43,752 nucleotides of DNA. It comes from a virus. Position numbers and translations under genes: made by a program. The stretch spans positions 1 through 43,752 of IMG/VR virus record IMGVR_UViG_3300025225_000065; one strand, 5' to 3'. Positions 7,150 to 14,520 of the stretch are shown piece by piece; position 1 is the first letter of the stretch, and each line of letters begins with the position of its first letter. The notes beneath the pieces are model-generated. The model saw only the letters and a program-made list of their open reading frames with translations, was not told the DNA's origin and did no database searches.

Positions 7150-7173
7150 CACAGACAGTACAAAGTATAAAGC

Positions 7174-7185
7174 AAACGCATGTTC
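7174..7185. promoter_or_regulatory. LexA-like box (one mismatch) in the 7150-7293 gap
   Basis: AAAC-GCAT-GTTC differs by one base from GAAC-N4-GTTC. It lies a few bases after a TATAAA (7166-7171), although I see no matching -35. It could control the operon starting at 7294. Weak evidence alone; three such sites in the element make it worth noting. Confidence 0.3.
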
Positions 7186-7293
7186 GCTGAATAGGGTTTT
7201 GCGCGCAGCGCCATCGATTCGACCGCAATACTTAGCGAAGCGGAGGCCGCCCAAGGTCCTCTAACCCATTAGCCCAAGGAGGCATATACGGAA

Positions 7294-7623
7294 ATGGCAT
7301 TTGATAAATGGAAAGAGTTGCGAGAGTTCGTAGCACATCAGCCGGGAGGCGGCTTGATCTTGCACCGCATGAACGAACTGGATGCCGAGGAAGCCCGTCT
7401 GAAGCCTCCAGCACCGACGCTGAAGCCCGGAGATAAGGTGCGGCATAGGAAGAACAAGCACATCGGCACAGGCGTTGTGAAGGAAATTGCGAAGAGTGGC
7501 ACCCGGGCATATGTAGACTTCGGCGCCGTGAAGGACTGGAACCAAAAGCGTCTTCACTGGTCGCCAACCCCGTCATATTACTTGAACGATCTCCTTGAAC
7601 TGGTAGAGGAGGCACCCCAATGA
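7294..7623 (+). CDS. Hypothetical protein with KOW/SH3-like segment
   Basis: 109 residues. The centre, 'LKPGDKVRHRKNKHIGTGVVKEI...AYVDFG', looks like a small SH3-like barrel of the KOW/CarD type, often nucleic-acid or protein binding. AAGGAGG lies upstream at a slightly long spacing (about 11). It begins a long, tightly overlapping operon of small genes. Function unknown. Confidence 0.6.
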   Translation: MAFDKWKELREFVAHQPGGGLILHRMNELDAEEARLKPPAPTLKPGDKVRHRKNKHIGTGVVKEIAKSGTRAYVDFGAVKDWNQKRLHWSPTPSYYLNDLLELVEEAPQ

Positions 7624-8384
7624 CGGATACGGTAAACAAGCAGAAGCTGCTGGATGCTATGCACGGAACCTTTATCACGTATATCAGACTCGGCCAACAG
7701 GAGCGCGCATTTGAAGTAAAGGAATGGATGGACGCGCTCCGTAAAGGTACGTACGACGGTACTCCATCCACCCCGGTACAGGGATACCGGGAGGCGCTGG
7801 AATGGTATGCCGACGAGTCGGTATATAACCAAAACGAGGATGCCTTTAATCCAGAAGTGATATACGACGGTGGAGAACGAGCCCGCCACGCCCTCTCCCA
7901 GCCGGACATACAGCCTACAGAGCAGATCGACTATCGCGATCGTTATGAAGAGGCGGTCCAACTGCTCAAGGAAGTATCTGAACTGATCTCCTGGAGAGAT
8001 AACGGATCGGGGAAGGAAGAGGCTCTCCGCTTGATCTATCAATGGGCGAGCAGGCCTCCTGGCATCAATAGCACAGAGGACGACCAGCCTGGGCCAAGCG
8101 AGCGGTTAATTCAAACGATGCGCCAAGCGTTCGATCAAGCGGATCCGCCGCACGCGAACCGTAAGCAGCCAGGCGAATACCGCCAAAAGCAGTGGGAGCG
8201 ATTTGCATACGGTCGGGATCCGACTCTGCCAGATATGAAGGGCAAGTGGACGGATGAAAAATGTACGCGCTGCGGATCGAAGATTTTCGTCAGCGATCTT
8301 GGTCAAAGACGGTGCAAGTGCAGCACAGAGGACGACCAGCCCGGACCAAGTATCAGCACGACCCAATCCAAGGAGGACGAATAA
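7620..8384 (+). CDS. Hypothetical modular protein with zinc ribbon
   Basis: 254 residues, ATG overlapping the previous stop (ATGA). The N-terminal half is helical. Near the C-terminus is a treble-clef/zinc-ribbon-like CTRCGSKIF...RRCKC. A linker reading STEDDQPGPS occurs twice, at about residues 152 and 236, encoded by a 29-bp direct repeat (8070-8098 and 8322-8350). The zinc ribbon thus sits between two copies of the repeat, suggesting it was gained or shuffled by recombination. Function unknown. Confidence 0.6.
   Translation: MTDTVNKQKLLDAMHGTFITYIRLGQQERAFEVKEWMDALRKGTYDGTPSTPVQGYREALEWYADESVYNQNEDAFNPEVIYDGGERARHALSQPDIQPTEQIDYRDRYEEAVQLLKEVSELISWRDNGSGKEEALRLIYQWASRPPGINSTEDDQPGPSERLIQTMRQAFDQADPPHANRKQPGEYRQKQWERFAYGRDPTLPDMKGKWTDEKCTRCGSKIFVSDLGQRRCKCSTEDDQPGPSISTTQSKEDE
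8070..8350 (+). repeat. 29-bp direct repeat pair (8070-8098, 8322-8350)
   Basis: Both copies begin AGCACAGAGGACGACCAGCC and end CCAAG, with two mismatches in 29. The first 11 bases recur a third time at 8588-8598, near the end of the next gene. The repeats encode acidic/Pro linkers. Recombination between the two copies would delete the zinc-ribbon segment in frame (252 bp). Confidence 0.75.
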
Positions 8385-8386
8385 TC

Positions 8387-8617
8387 GTGAAAACAAAAAC
8401 CTATCAAGTTATCGAGGACGGAAAGCGCGTAGGCAGCATCAAGACGGATGATATCGTTGGCTTCGCCGCCCGCGCTTACAAGGGTTTCAAATACGAGATC
8501 AAAGACAACAAACTGATTTTTGCGAGCATGACGCTCGGTGAAGCGATGAAATTCGCCATGGATAAGATGCGCGAACGCGATAAGGCCAGCACAGAGGAGG
8601 AAGAGACGGATGCCTAA
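8387..8617 (+). CDS. Hypothetical protein (76 aa)
   Basis: GTG start at 8387 with AAGGAGG nine to ten bases upstream. A small alpha/beta protein ending in an acidic tail that contains the same AGCACAGAGGA-encoded STEEEE. It overlaps the next start. No family recognised. Confidence 0.6.
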   Translation: MKTKTYQVIEDGKRVGSIKTDDIVGFAARAYKGFKYEIKDNKLIFASMTLGEAMKFAMDKMRERDKASTEEEETDA

Positions 8618-8819
8618 TATCCCATACAAATTCCAGCGCCTCGACGACGCCGAAGTATACGTATCCGACCATGAGATCGTCATAACCGGCATCCCGGACG
8701 ATGACGACGAGGACCACAACTGCGATCACATGGGCTGCTCGTCCATCAATCACGTACTATGGCGATCTCCGCTAAATAAGCCTATCAGGGTTTGGAGGCA
8801 GACTCCAAATGAGCGATAA
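8610..8819 (+). CDS. Hypothetical protein (69 aa)
   Basis: The ATG overlaps the preceding gene. It contains an acidic run (IPDDDDEDHNCDHMGC) with Cys/His residues that might bind metal. The upstream gene provides a GAGGAAGAG-type ribosome site. No family recognised. Confidence 0.55.
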   Translation: MPNIPYKFQRLDDAEVYVSDHEIVITGIPDDDDEDHNCDHMGCSSINHVLWRSPLNKPIRVWRQTPNER

Positions 8820-9240
8820 CACCCCTATGACAGCAGAACAGATATTGGCGATGGTGCCCGGCAGAGAGATGGATAAGATGGCGGTGACTGAGGTTCTGGG
8901 ATGGGAATGGGTAGACGAGAGTGCGAGTTATTCCGAAGGCATTGTGACACTTGAACAATGCTATGCGGTGGATTCGATTGGTGAGCCGCACTTTGAATTT
9001 TCTCCATCGACGGACATAGCGGCGGCTTGGGTAATCGTCGAGAAGATGCAGGGAATTCGAGAGTTCAACGGCAAGAAAGTCCGATTGCAAGTCACGGTTT
9101 CCGCGATCCGTGGAACTTACACGGCCTTAATCAGCGATTATCTCAACGACAGGGTCATAGCCGAGCAGATGGGATCAACGGCGCCAGAGGCGATTTGCAG
9201 AGCCGCACTATTGGCGCGATTGGAGGGGCTCAATCCATGA
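8809..9240 (+). CDS. Phage ABA-sandwich domain protein, copy 1
   Basis: 143 residues, ATG with GGAGG upstream. The pattern 'GREMDKMAVTEVLGWEW', then 'FSPSTDIAAAWVIVEKM', then 'APEAICRAALLARLEG' matches the Phage ABA sandwich family: small alpha-beta-alpha proteins found in replication and accessory regions of many phages. The biochemical role is not established. Two more copies occur at 10310 and 14521. The ATGA overlap couples it to the next gene. Confidence 0.75.
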   Translation: MSDNTPMTAEQILAMVPGREMDKMAVTEVLGWEWVDESASYSEGIVTLEQCYAVDSIGEPHFEFSPSTDIAAAWVIVEKMQGIREFNGKKVRLQVTVSAIRGTYTALISDYLNDRVIAEQMGSTAPEAICRAALLARLEGLNP

Positions 9241-9869
9241 ACAAAACCCCTGATATACAGACGATACGGCAGGCGCTGGCAGACGTAACGAAGATCCGAA
9301 GCGTCGACGAATATCGCGACATGCTCCGCTGGGCGGTGGACGAGATCGAGACGCTGAAGGGCTTGCACCAACACACGGGTGATCAGCTAGGCGTAGAAAT
9401 CAAGACGTCTGCGTATCTGCGTAATGAGTGCCACGCGCTCCTAGCCAAGCTAGACGCCAAGACACAGGAACTCGACCTCATGCGTCAAGTAGCCGATACG
9501 AATGCGGACGAAGCGCTCAAGGCCCGCGCCGAACGCGATGCCATTCGAGGGCAGCTAGCCGCCAAGGATACGGAGATAGCCAAGGCAATGTCGTACTACG
9601 AAATGGATCGCGACACCATCGATAGGCTCACAGCCCAGATAGCCGAGAGAGACGCCACAATCGCCAAGAATGACGCATTTTTCCGAGAGTGGGCGTCGGG
9701 TGAGGACAAGTTCCAACAGTTCGGCGGCTGGGATCGTATTGAACATTTGCAGGAGGATCACAAGGCAATGTGGACGGCCCTGACCGAAATCCTGGGGAAT
9801 TCCGAAGATGAGGGCGCACGTGACTGTGCGATGGACTGCCTCCAATCCCTAAAGGAGCCAAACCCATGA
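9237..9869 (+). CDS. Coiled-coil protein (210 aa)
   Basis: It starts at the ATGA overlap. Residues about 60-150 are heptad-rich coiled coil (KTQELDLMRQVADTNADEAL, ALKARAERDAIRGQLAAKDT). The N- and C-terminal ends are helical without a known domain. Role unknown, possibly structural scaffolding within a complex. Confidence 0.6.
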   Translation: MNKTPDIQTIRQALADVTKIRSVDEYRDMLRWAVDEIETLKGLHQHTGDQLGVEIKTSAYLRNECHALLAKLDAKTQELDLMRQVADTNADEALKARAERDAIRGQLAAKDTEIAKAMSYYEMDRDTIDRLTAQIAERDATIAKNDAFFREWASGEDKFQQFGGWDRIEHLQEDHKAMWTALTEILGNSEDEGARDCAMDCLQSLKEPNP

Positions 9870-10075
9870 GCTGTGCATGCGTCTGTCACACGAATCAATG
9901 GTGCTTCTACTGCGAAATGTACCTTCCCCTGGAGGAAGAGCGCAACAAGCTCGCAGGAGCCCTCCAGAGGGTCATGAGGACGTGCGAGAAGGCAGAGGCT
10001 TATACAACCGCCGCAACGGTTTACCACATAGCGTACAAGGCGCTGAGGAAGGAAGAGATAGATGAGCCCAAATGA
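9866..10075 (+). CDS. Small Cys-rich hypothetical protein (69 aa)
   Basis: The ATG overlaps the previous stop. The N-terminus MSCACVCHTNQWCFYCEM contains CxCxCH and CxxC, which looks like a metal-binding cluster, followed by a helical tail. No family recognised. Confidence 0.6.
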   Translation: MSCACVCHTNQWCFYCEMYLPLEEERNKLAGALQRVMRTCEKAEAYTTAATVYHIAYKALRKEEIDEPK

Positions 10076-10313
10076 TATCCAAGTCGGCAAGACGTACCAT
10101 AACGGCAAGACGGGGAAATCGCGTTCTGTACGGCAAGTAACGGAACAAAATGTGAGCGTCTGGTGGGACCCACGTCCGATGCTTCGTTATGAGCAGCTTG
10201 CCGGACCCTACAAGGGCAGACCGGGCTTCTTATGCCGCGAAAGCTCCGCCAAGTGGGCTAAAGGAGAAGTATCTCCCCATCTACTACAGGAACAGGGGGA
10301 GAAGGAACTATGA
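10062..10313 (+). CDS. Hypothetical protein (83 aa)
   Basis: The ATG overlaps the end of the previous gene. The first half, 'IQVGKTYHNGKTGKSRSVRQVTEQNVSVWW', has the look of a small beta-barrel common in phage accessory genes. Coupled by ATGA to the next gene. Function unknown. Confidence 0.6.
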   Translation: MSPNDIQVGKTYHNGKTGKSRSVRQVTEQNVSVWWDPRPMLRYEQLAGPYKGRPGFLCRESSAKWAKGEVSPHLLQEQGEKEL

Positions 10314-10705
10314 CCAGTACCGAGCCTATGACCTATAAGCCGGGGCCGGAGTTGGATGCGCAGCTTTGTCGATTGTTTGGATGGCCGTACTACATTTCCG
10401 CAATCGGTAAGGAGTGCGTATACGAAAGCCCCGGTGAAGAAGAGTGCAGTGAGTGCGACCAATCGTTATCTCAGTCGTGGCGCGGAATGCGCTTAGTCAT
10501 AGAGGAGATGCAGCGCCGCGATTGGTGGATGATGATCGATCAGACTGGGGCATCTTGGTACGCTGCGAACTTCTGGAACTGGAAGACAGCGGAGAATTCT
10601 AGGCGCGTACACGCTGAATCCGCACCCCACGCCGTATGTCTCGCCGCTCTCTCTGCTCTACAACATGTAAGTCATACTGATGGGTTGGGTGATAGGGATG
10701 ATTAA
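10310..10705 (+). CDS. Phage ABA-sandwich domain protein, copy 2 (divergent)
   Basis: 131 residues. 'PGPELDAQLCRLFGWPYY' and 'HAVCLAALSAL' align with the start and end motifs of copies 1 and 3, but the middle differs, with a Trp-rich segment (RDWWMMIDQTGASWY). It starts at the ATGA overlap. Function unknown. Confidence 0.6.
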   Translation: MTSTEPMTYKPGPELDAQLCRLFGWPYYISAIGKECVYESPGEEECSECDQSLSQSWRGMRLVIEEMQRRDWWMMIDQTGASWYAANFWNWKTAENSRRVHAESAPHAVCLAALSALQHVSHTDGLGDRDD

Positions 10706-10817
10706 AGCGATTAAACGTAGGTATCACAGCTATAAGGCGTCTAGATTCGTTGCTAAAGCTGGTCCAGTTGCTTATACACGATACCTTTACCATCTTTCAA
10801 AAGCTGAAAAGCTCTGA
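10698..10817 (+). CDS. Small basic peptide (39 aa)
   Basis: The ATG at 10698 overlaps the end of copy 2 by eight bases. The product is basic and Tyr-rich (MIKAIKRRYHSYKASRF). Initiation may rely on coupling (GGTGATAGGG upstream). No family recognised. Confidence 0.4.
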   Translation: MIKAIKRRYHSYKASRFVAKAGPVAYTRYLYHLSKAEKL

Positions 10818-10889
10818 TCCGGCCGCCGCTGCGCTAAGCATATTCGGTCGCTACGATGGCAGCTACGCTGCGAAGGAAGAGAGAGGGAG

Positions 10890-11033
10890 TTACTTTCCCT
10901 CTTTCTCCTTCATCAGTTGGAAGAAATACCGGTTGATTACCAAGCTCAGGTTCAACCGTTCTTCCTCCGCGAGTTTCTGAATGAACTCATAAACGTCTTT
11001 GTCCAAACTTACCGACGTTTTCACTTTTTCCAT
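10890..11033 (-). CDS. Ribbon-helix-helix (CopG/Arc-like) regulator
   Basis: A 47-residue minus-strand protein. The N-terminal beta strand 'KVKTSVSLDKDVYEFI' is followed by two helices ('QKLAEEERLNLSLVINRYF'), which is the RHH fold. GGTGAG lies upstream of the ATG. It faces away from another RHH-like protein at 11161; the 127 bp between them contain palindromes with AGTAT/ATACT half-sites, its likely operators. Antitoxin-like in shape, but no adjacent toxin gene is evident. Confidence 0.75.
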   Translation of the reverse strand: MEKVKTSVSLDKDVYEFIQKLAEEERLNLSLVINRYFFQLMKEKEGK

Positions 11034-11065
11034 GATACTCACCCGAACACAGTATAGCACGCAGG

Positions 11066-11081
11066 TAGTATTTAGATACTA
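11066..11081. promoter_or_regulatory. Palindrome TAGTAT-TTAG-ATACTA
   Basis: A perfect 6-4-6 inverted repeat between the divergent RHH genes. Related half-sites occur nearby (AGTATA at 11051, AAGTATT at 11091, GGTATTA at 11103). RHH proteins bind arrays of such short half-sites. Confidence 0.55.
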
Positions 11082-11111
11082 ACAGGTTACAAAGTATTCC
11101 AAGGTATTACG

Positions 11112-11126
11112 AAGTATGATATACTT
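11112..11126. promoter_or_regulatory. Palindrome AAGTAT-GAT-ATACTT
   Basis: A perfect 6-3-6 inverted repeat with the same core as the 11066-11081 site, 35 bp upstream of the rightward start codon. It would overlap the promoter of the replication operon. Confidence 0.55.
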
Positions 11127-11160
11127 GTTATATGAACTACACGAACAGGAGGGACAAGGC

Positions 11161-11307
11161 ATGGTAAAGATCGTTCCTTTTCAGGTCCGCTTGCTGGAGG
11201 AAGTAAATCGGGAAATCAAGTCCGATGCAGCGCAAAAGGGACTGACGAAGCATGAATGGATCGAACGGGCAATTGCTGAGAAGTTGGAACGGGATCGGGC
11301 GGTGTAG
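11161..11307 (+). CDS. Small RHH-like protein
   Basis: 48 residues from the ATG at 11161, with AGGAGGG upstream. 'KIVPFQVRLLEEVNREIKSD' then 'GLTKHEWIERAIAEKLE' fits a ribbon-helix-helix dimer subunit. It is the first gene of the replication operon and is divergent from a second RHH protein. The two may compete for or share the palindromic sites. Confidence 0.6.
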   Translation: MVKIVPFQVRLLEEVNREIKSDAAQKGLTKHEWIERAIAEKLERDRAV

Positions 11308-11309
11308 AA

Positions 11310-12086
11310 ATGGCCTGGATTGAAAGCCACGACACACTCCCTTCGCACCCAAAGACCAAACGCATATGTAGAACATTGAAAATTCGACCGGTTCTAGCTG
11401 TCGGTCATCTACAGTTCTTCTGGTGGTGGGCGATGCAACACGCACAAGACGGCTTGCTAAACAGGTATTCACCCGAAGACATTGCTGATGCTGCCGATTG
11501 GGACGGCGATGCTGATGCATTCTTTAATGCTCTAGTAGATTCGGGATTCATAGATAAGACGGATGACGGATACAAGATTCACGACTGGTGGGATTACGCC
11601 GGAAAACTGATTGCACTGAGGCAAAAGGATGCGGAAAGGAAACGGAACTCCAGAGGAAAAAAGCCTGAATCCGAAGGAAATCCAACGGACGTCCATGGGA
11701 CATCCAGTGGAAGTCTGACGGAGTCCATACGTGACCTTAACCCTAACCCTGACCTTAACCCTAAAAAAAGATCTAAAAAAACATATGTCGCCGAATTCAA
11801 TGAATTCTGGTCCTTCTACCCTTCGGGAAAAGGAAAAGCGGCAGCTCAGAAAGCTTTCGATAAAGCGGCCAACTCCGGTGATGAACCAGAACTCATGATT
11901 GCTGGAGCGAAGAAGTACGCACTTGAATGCCAGAAGAAGGGGACTCCAGAAGATTACATCGCCCATGCGTCCACCTTCATCAACCAGAAACGGTACAAGG
12001 ACGAGGAAAAAAAGATACTCCCGTTCCAGCAACAGGACAAGCTAGTAGAAAAGGAGGTTGAACCGTATTTTAGACCAAGTGGCTGA
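11310..12086 (+). CDS. Phage replication initiator / helicase-loader protein
   Basis: 258 residues. The N-terminal half ('MAWIESHDTLPSHPKTKRIC...FFNALVDSGFIDKTDDGYKIHDWWDY') is a DnaD/replisome-organiser type winged helix. The C-terminal half ('FNEFWSFYPSGKGKAAAQKAF...TPEDYIAHASTFINQKRYKDE') is a module typical of phage helicase loaders. In between is a low-complexity linker encoded by repeats (see 11733-11784). It probably recruits the adjacent DnaB-type helicase to the phage origin. The ATG follows the RHH stop by two bases. Confidence 0.75.
   Translation: MAWIESHDTLPSHPKTKRICRTLKIRPVLAVGHLQFFWWWAMQHAQDGLLNRYSPEDIADAADWDGDADAFFNALVDSGFIDKTDDGYKIHDWWDYAGKLIALRQKDAERKRNSRGKKPESEGNPTDVHGTSSGSLTESIRDLNPNPDLNPKKRSKKTYVAEFNEFWSFYPSGKGKAAAQKAFDKAANSGDEPELMIAGAKKYALECQKKGTPEDYIAHASTFINQKRYKDEEKKILPFQQQDKLVEKEVEPYFRPSG
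11733..11784 (+). repeat. Iteron-like repeats plus A-rich stretch, candidate replication origin
   Basis: GACCTTAACCCTAA occurs at 11733-11746 and 11751-11764 (18-bp period, with CCCTAA units), followed by an A-rich segment to 11784. Lambda-type phages carry their iterons and AT-rich unwinding region inside the initiator gene, as here. The encoded linker is an Asp/Leu/Asn/Pro repeat. Confidence 0.4.
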
Positions 12087-13329
12087 AATGACAATCATCA
12101 AAGCGATGATGACCGGGATGATGGAGGAAGTGACGGACGAGGTTCCTTTCTTCCTCTTCCAGTCCCAGGACGCAATTGACACGGTGAAAACGATGTACAG
12201 CATGGAAGGCAAAGTCACCTTTAACACCATGCTCCAGGCTAGGCGGTTCAACAGCGACTATATCTATGAGTGCTACAGCATGCCATTTGAGCCGGATGAC
12301 CTCGCTTATTACGTCGATCGGATTAAGGTGGCCCACGCCAAAAAACTGGCGAACCAGTACATCCGGGAGATAAACAAGATGATGTCTGGACCGGTTGAGC
12401 TACAGGATATCGTAAAGAAATTGCGCAACGGCGTAGACGTCGATTTTCTCGAGAAGGAATCGAAGCTCATTATCATGCCCGAGGAATACGCGGTAGAGCA
12501 TTTCAACGGGATTATGGAACGCGCTAATAACCCGGAGATCCGCAAGGGAATCCACTTTAAGAACTTCCCGGAATTGAACAGCACATTCTTCGGACTCCAG
12601 GGCGGCGACTTCCTGCTAATGTGCGCTCAGTCTGGTCACGGCAAGACGGCGCTGGCGCTGAATATCTCGGATGACTTTTCCATCGATCAGGATTATGTCG
12701 GCTATTACGCAAATGCAGAAATGCGCGACGAAGAACTCAGCATGCGGATCGCATCCAAACGGGCGATTATTCCAACAAAGGAAGTCATGTCCTCGGTTTT
12801 CGTTGAGACGAACAAAGCGGAATCACTGGCGAAACTGTCCGAGCAATACGACCTGATCGCCAAGAAGAACCTTATCCTTTCTCGCATCCCGGTCATGTCC
12901 ATCAGCAGCATCAGACGCGGATACAAAAAGCTGATGAACGCCGGAAAGAAGCCTGACTATATCCTGATCGACTACATCGGGCGCATGGAACTGGAACGCC
13001 GGGAGTCGGGTCTGTCAGAGTGGCAGAAGCTATACCTGATGTCGGAGGACATCAAGACGCTGGCTGTTGAACTTGACGTACCAATCATTGCACTCGCACA
13101 GCTCAACGAAGACGGGCAAATCGAGGGCGCGAAGAAGATGAAAAACGCATGCGACGGCGTTTTATTCTTCGAACCAGTCACCGAAGAGGACCAGAAATTC
13201 ATGAATCAGACGCAAAAGAATTACGCGAACTACAAGATCGTGAAGTATAAAGTCCGCCGCAACGACAACAGCAAGCCGATCTATATCAACTTCACGAAAA
13301 AATACCAACGGATAGCAGAGGTGTTCTAG
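12058..13329 (+). CDS. DnaB-type replicative helicase
   Basis: About 420 residues. Walker A is 'SGHGKTALAL' (about residue 190) and Walker B is 'PDYILIDYIGRM'; 'ALAQLNEDGQIEGAKKMKNACDGVLFF' is the RecA-fold DnaB/RadA core. The N-terminus is shorter and more divergent than bacterial DnaB. The start is unclear: AAGGAGG (12051-12057) abuts TTG 12058, too close to serve it, while ATT at 12067 has a 9-base spacing and the first ATG (12088) is 30 bases away. ATT initiation is the best fit. The boundary given is the longest conventional frame. It overlaps the loader gene by 29 bases. Confidence 0.9.
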   Translation: MNRILDQVAEMTIIKAMMTGMMEEVTDEVPFFLFQSQDAIDTVKTMYSMEGKVTFNTMLQARRFNSDYIYECYSMPFEPDDLAYYVDRIKVAHAKKLANQYIREINKMMSGPVELQDIVKKLRNGVDVDFLEKESKLIIMPEEYAVEHFNGIMERANNPEIRKGIHFKNFPELNSTFFGLQGGDFLLMCAQSGHGKTALALNISDDFSIDQDYVGYYANAEMRDEELSMRIASKRAIIPTKEVMSSVFVETNKAESLAKLSEQYDLIAKKNLILSRIPVMSISSIRRGYKKLMNAGKKPDYILIDYIGRMELERRESGLSEWQKLYLMSEDIKTLAVELDVPIIALAQLNEDGQIEGAKKMKNACDGVLFFEPVTEEDQKFMNQTQKNYANYKIVKYKVRRNDNSKPIYINFTKKYQRIAEVF

Positions 13330-13339
13330 GAGGTGCAGC

Positions 13340-13651
13340 GTGATACATGCGATTAAAGCATACCGGTCCATCGTTGAGAAAGCGCACAAGGCGAAGGCTA
13401 TCAGCGAAACGTGCTACGAGAGTCTGAAGGGCAGAGAGTTCATGGATTGGGACGAGCTGGAGCAGAGCGCCCACGAACTCGTTCACTCGATTCAGAACTG
13501 CGAATACTACATCACCTTGGAACGGATCGCGAAGGGCGAGGCGCTGCTCGAGAAGGAAACGGACGAAGCAAAGAAAACAAATTACCGCAAGTTGCTAAAC
13601 GATCTGCTTCTGAAACTCGAGAGGCTGACGCCTAAGAGGATCGGGGCATAA
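13340..13651 (+). CDS. Hypothetical helical protein (103 aa)
   Basis: GTG start after AGGAGGTG, ten bases past the helicase stop. It is almost entirely alpha-helical and charged. No family recognised. Its place right after the helicase suggests a replication-associated role, but nothing in the sequence proves this. Confidence 0.6.
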   Translation: MIHAIKAYRSIVEKAHKAKAISETCYESLKGREFMDWDELEQSAHELVHSIQNCEYYITLERIAKGEALLEKETDEAKKTNYRKLLNDLLLKLERLTPKRIGA

Positions 13652-13669
13652 CCAAAGGAGCGATAACAC

Positions 13670-13858
13670 ATTAGCCAGCCACTATGGACAGTCGCAATAG
13701 GCAATTACGTCTACAAAGAAAAATTGATGATGAACGAAGCCTCAAAGATCGCAGATAAATTAGCCGGAGAGGTAAGAGGCATATCTGTCGAGTATGACTC
13801 CACCAAAACAAAGCGAAGGGGTAAACGCCATGCGGAGTACCTTGAGAGCGCAAATTGA
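13670..13858 (+). CDS. Small protein with probable ATT start (62 aa)
   Basis: The frame from 13670 encodes (M)SQPLWTVAIGNYVYKEKLMM and continues to a TGA at 13858. AAAGGAG (13654-13660) lies 9 bases before ATT, with an in-frame stop just upstream and no ATG/GTG/TTG until mid-gene. The same Shine-Dalgarno-N9-ATT pattern occurs at the helicase. The product looks like a folded alpha/beta protein with a basic C-terminus. It overlaps the next gene. Confidence 0.5.
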   Translation: MSQPLWTVAIGNYVYKEKLMMNEASKIADKLAGEVRGISVEYDSTKTKRRGKRHAEYLESAN

Positions 13859-13964
13859 GATTGACGGAAAACGGTACGGGCACGTGAAGCGCTATTCGAA
13901 CCGGGTCATGGTGGCAATGAGCCTGCGGCGTGAGGGATTCGATGCGAAGGCGGTGGTGCTGTGA
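13830..13964 (+). CDS. Small basic hypothetical protein (44 aa)
   Basis: The ATG follows GAAGGGGT by about 8 bases. It begins MRSTLRAQIEIDGKRYGHVK. Its stop overlaps the GTG of the next gene (GTGA). No family recognised. Confidence 0.5.
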   Translation: MRSTLRAQIEIDGKRYGHVKRYSNRVMVAMSLRREGFDAKAVVL

Positions 13965-14308
13965 GCAAATACAAATCGCGCAAAACGGTGATCGACGGCT
14001 ATACGTTCGATTCTGCGGCAGAAGGTCGTTACTACTTCCAGTTAAAGCTATTAAAAAAGGCTGGAAAGATTCGAGACTTCATCCTCCATCCGCGATACCA
14101 ATTGCTAGACGGCTATAAACACCCGTTGACGGGCAAGAGTGTCCAAGGGGTGACTTATATCGCCGACTTTCTTGTAACCCTTCCAGACGGCTCACAGGAG
14201 GTCATAGACGTCAAAGGCGTACGCACAGAGGCGTTCAAGATAAAGAAAAAGATGTTCGAGAGCAGATACGGAATCGAACTGAAGGAAATCGACTCGAAGA
14301 CGGTTTAA
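13961..14308 (+). CDS. DUF1064 PD-(D/E)XK nuclease-like protein
   Basis: 115 residues. The hallmarks are 'KYKSRKTVIDGYTFDSAAEG', 'GVTYIADFLVTLPDG' and 'VIDVKGVRT', supplying the E...D...D-x-K residues of a PD-(D/E)XK site. DUF1064 proteins are phage replication-region nucleases, suspected Holliday-junction or structure-specific endonucleases. GTG start at the GTGA overlap. The family assignment is strong; the exact substrate is not known. Confidence 0.85.
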   Translation: MSKYKSRKTVIDGYTFDSAAEGRYYFQLKLLKKAGKIRDFILHPRYQLLDGYKHPLTGKSVQGVTYIADFLVTLPDGSQEVIDVKGVRTEAFKIKKKMFESRYGIELKEIDSKTV

Positions 14309-14325
14309 ACCAAGGAGGGTTCCCC

Positions 14326-14487
14326 ATGACAGACGCAGAGAGAATCGCACATTACGAGGAACAGCTCAGAGAGGTAGACAAGAAGATAAATTTCATCAAT
14401 GTCCGGTGTCCTGCGCTAGACCGCCTAGAAGGGGTCAAGGAAGCGTTAAAGATGGAGTTAGCCGGATTATATCAAAAGGTATCTTAG
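14326..14487 (+). CDS. Small coiled-coil protein (53 aa)
   Basis: The ATG follows AAGGAGG. The product is one helical hairpin-like segment (ERIAHYEEQLREVDKKINF). No family recognised. Confidence 0.55.
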   Translation: MTDAERIAHYEEQLREVDKKINFINVRCPALDRLEGVKEALKMELAGLYQKVS

Positions 14488-14520
14488 AGCGCGCATACGA
14501 GGCGTATAGGAGGCGATAGA

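Noticed and set aside
10750-10980. Plus-strand frame over the RHH gene
   Set aside because: It is antisense to a clear ribbon-helix-helix protein on the minus strand and has no initiation signal.
10890-11033. Classical toxin-antitoxin operon with the RHH protein as antitoxin
   Set aside because: No toxin frame lies next to it in the same transcription unit.
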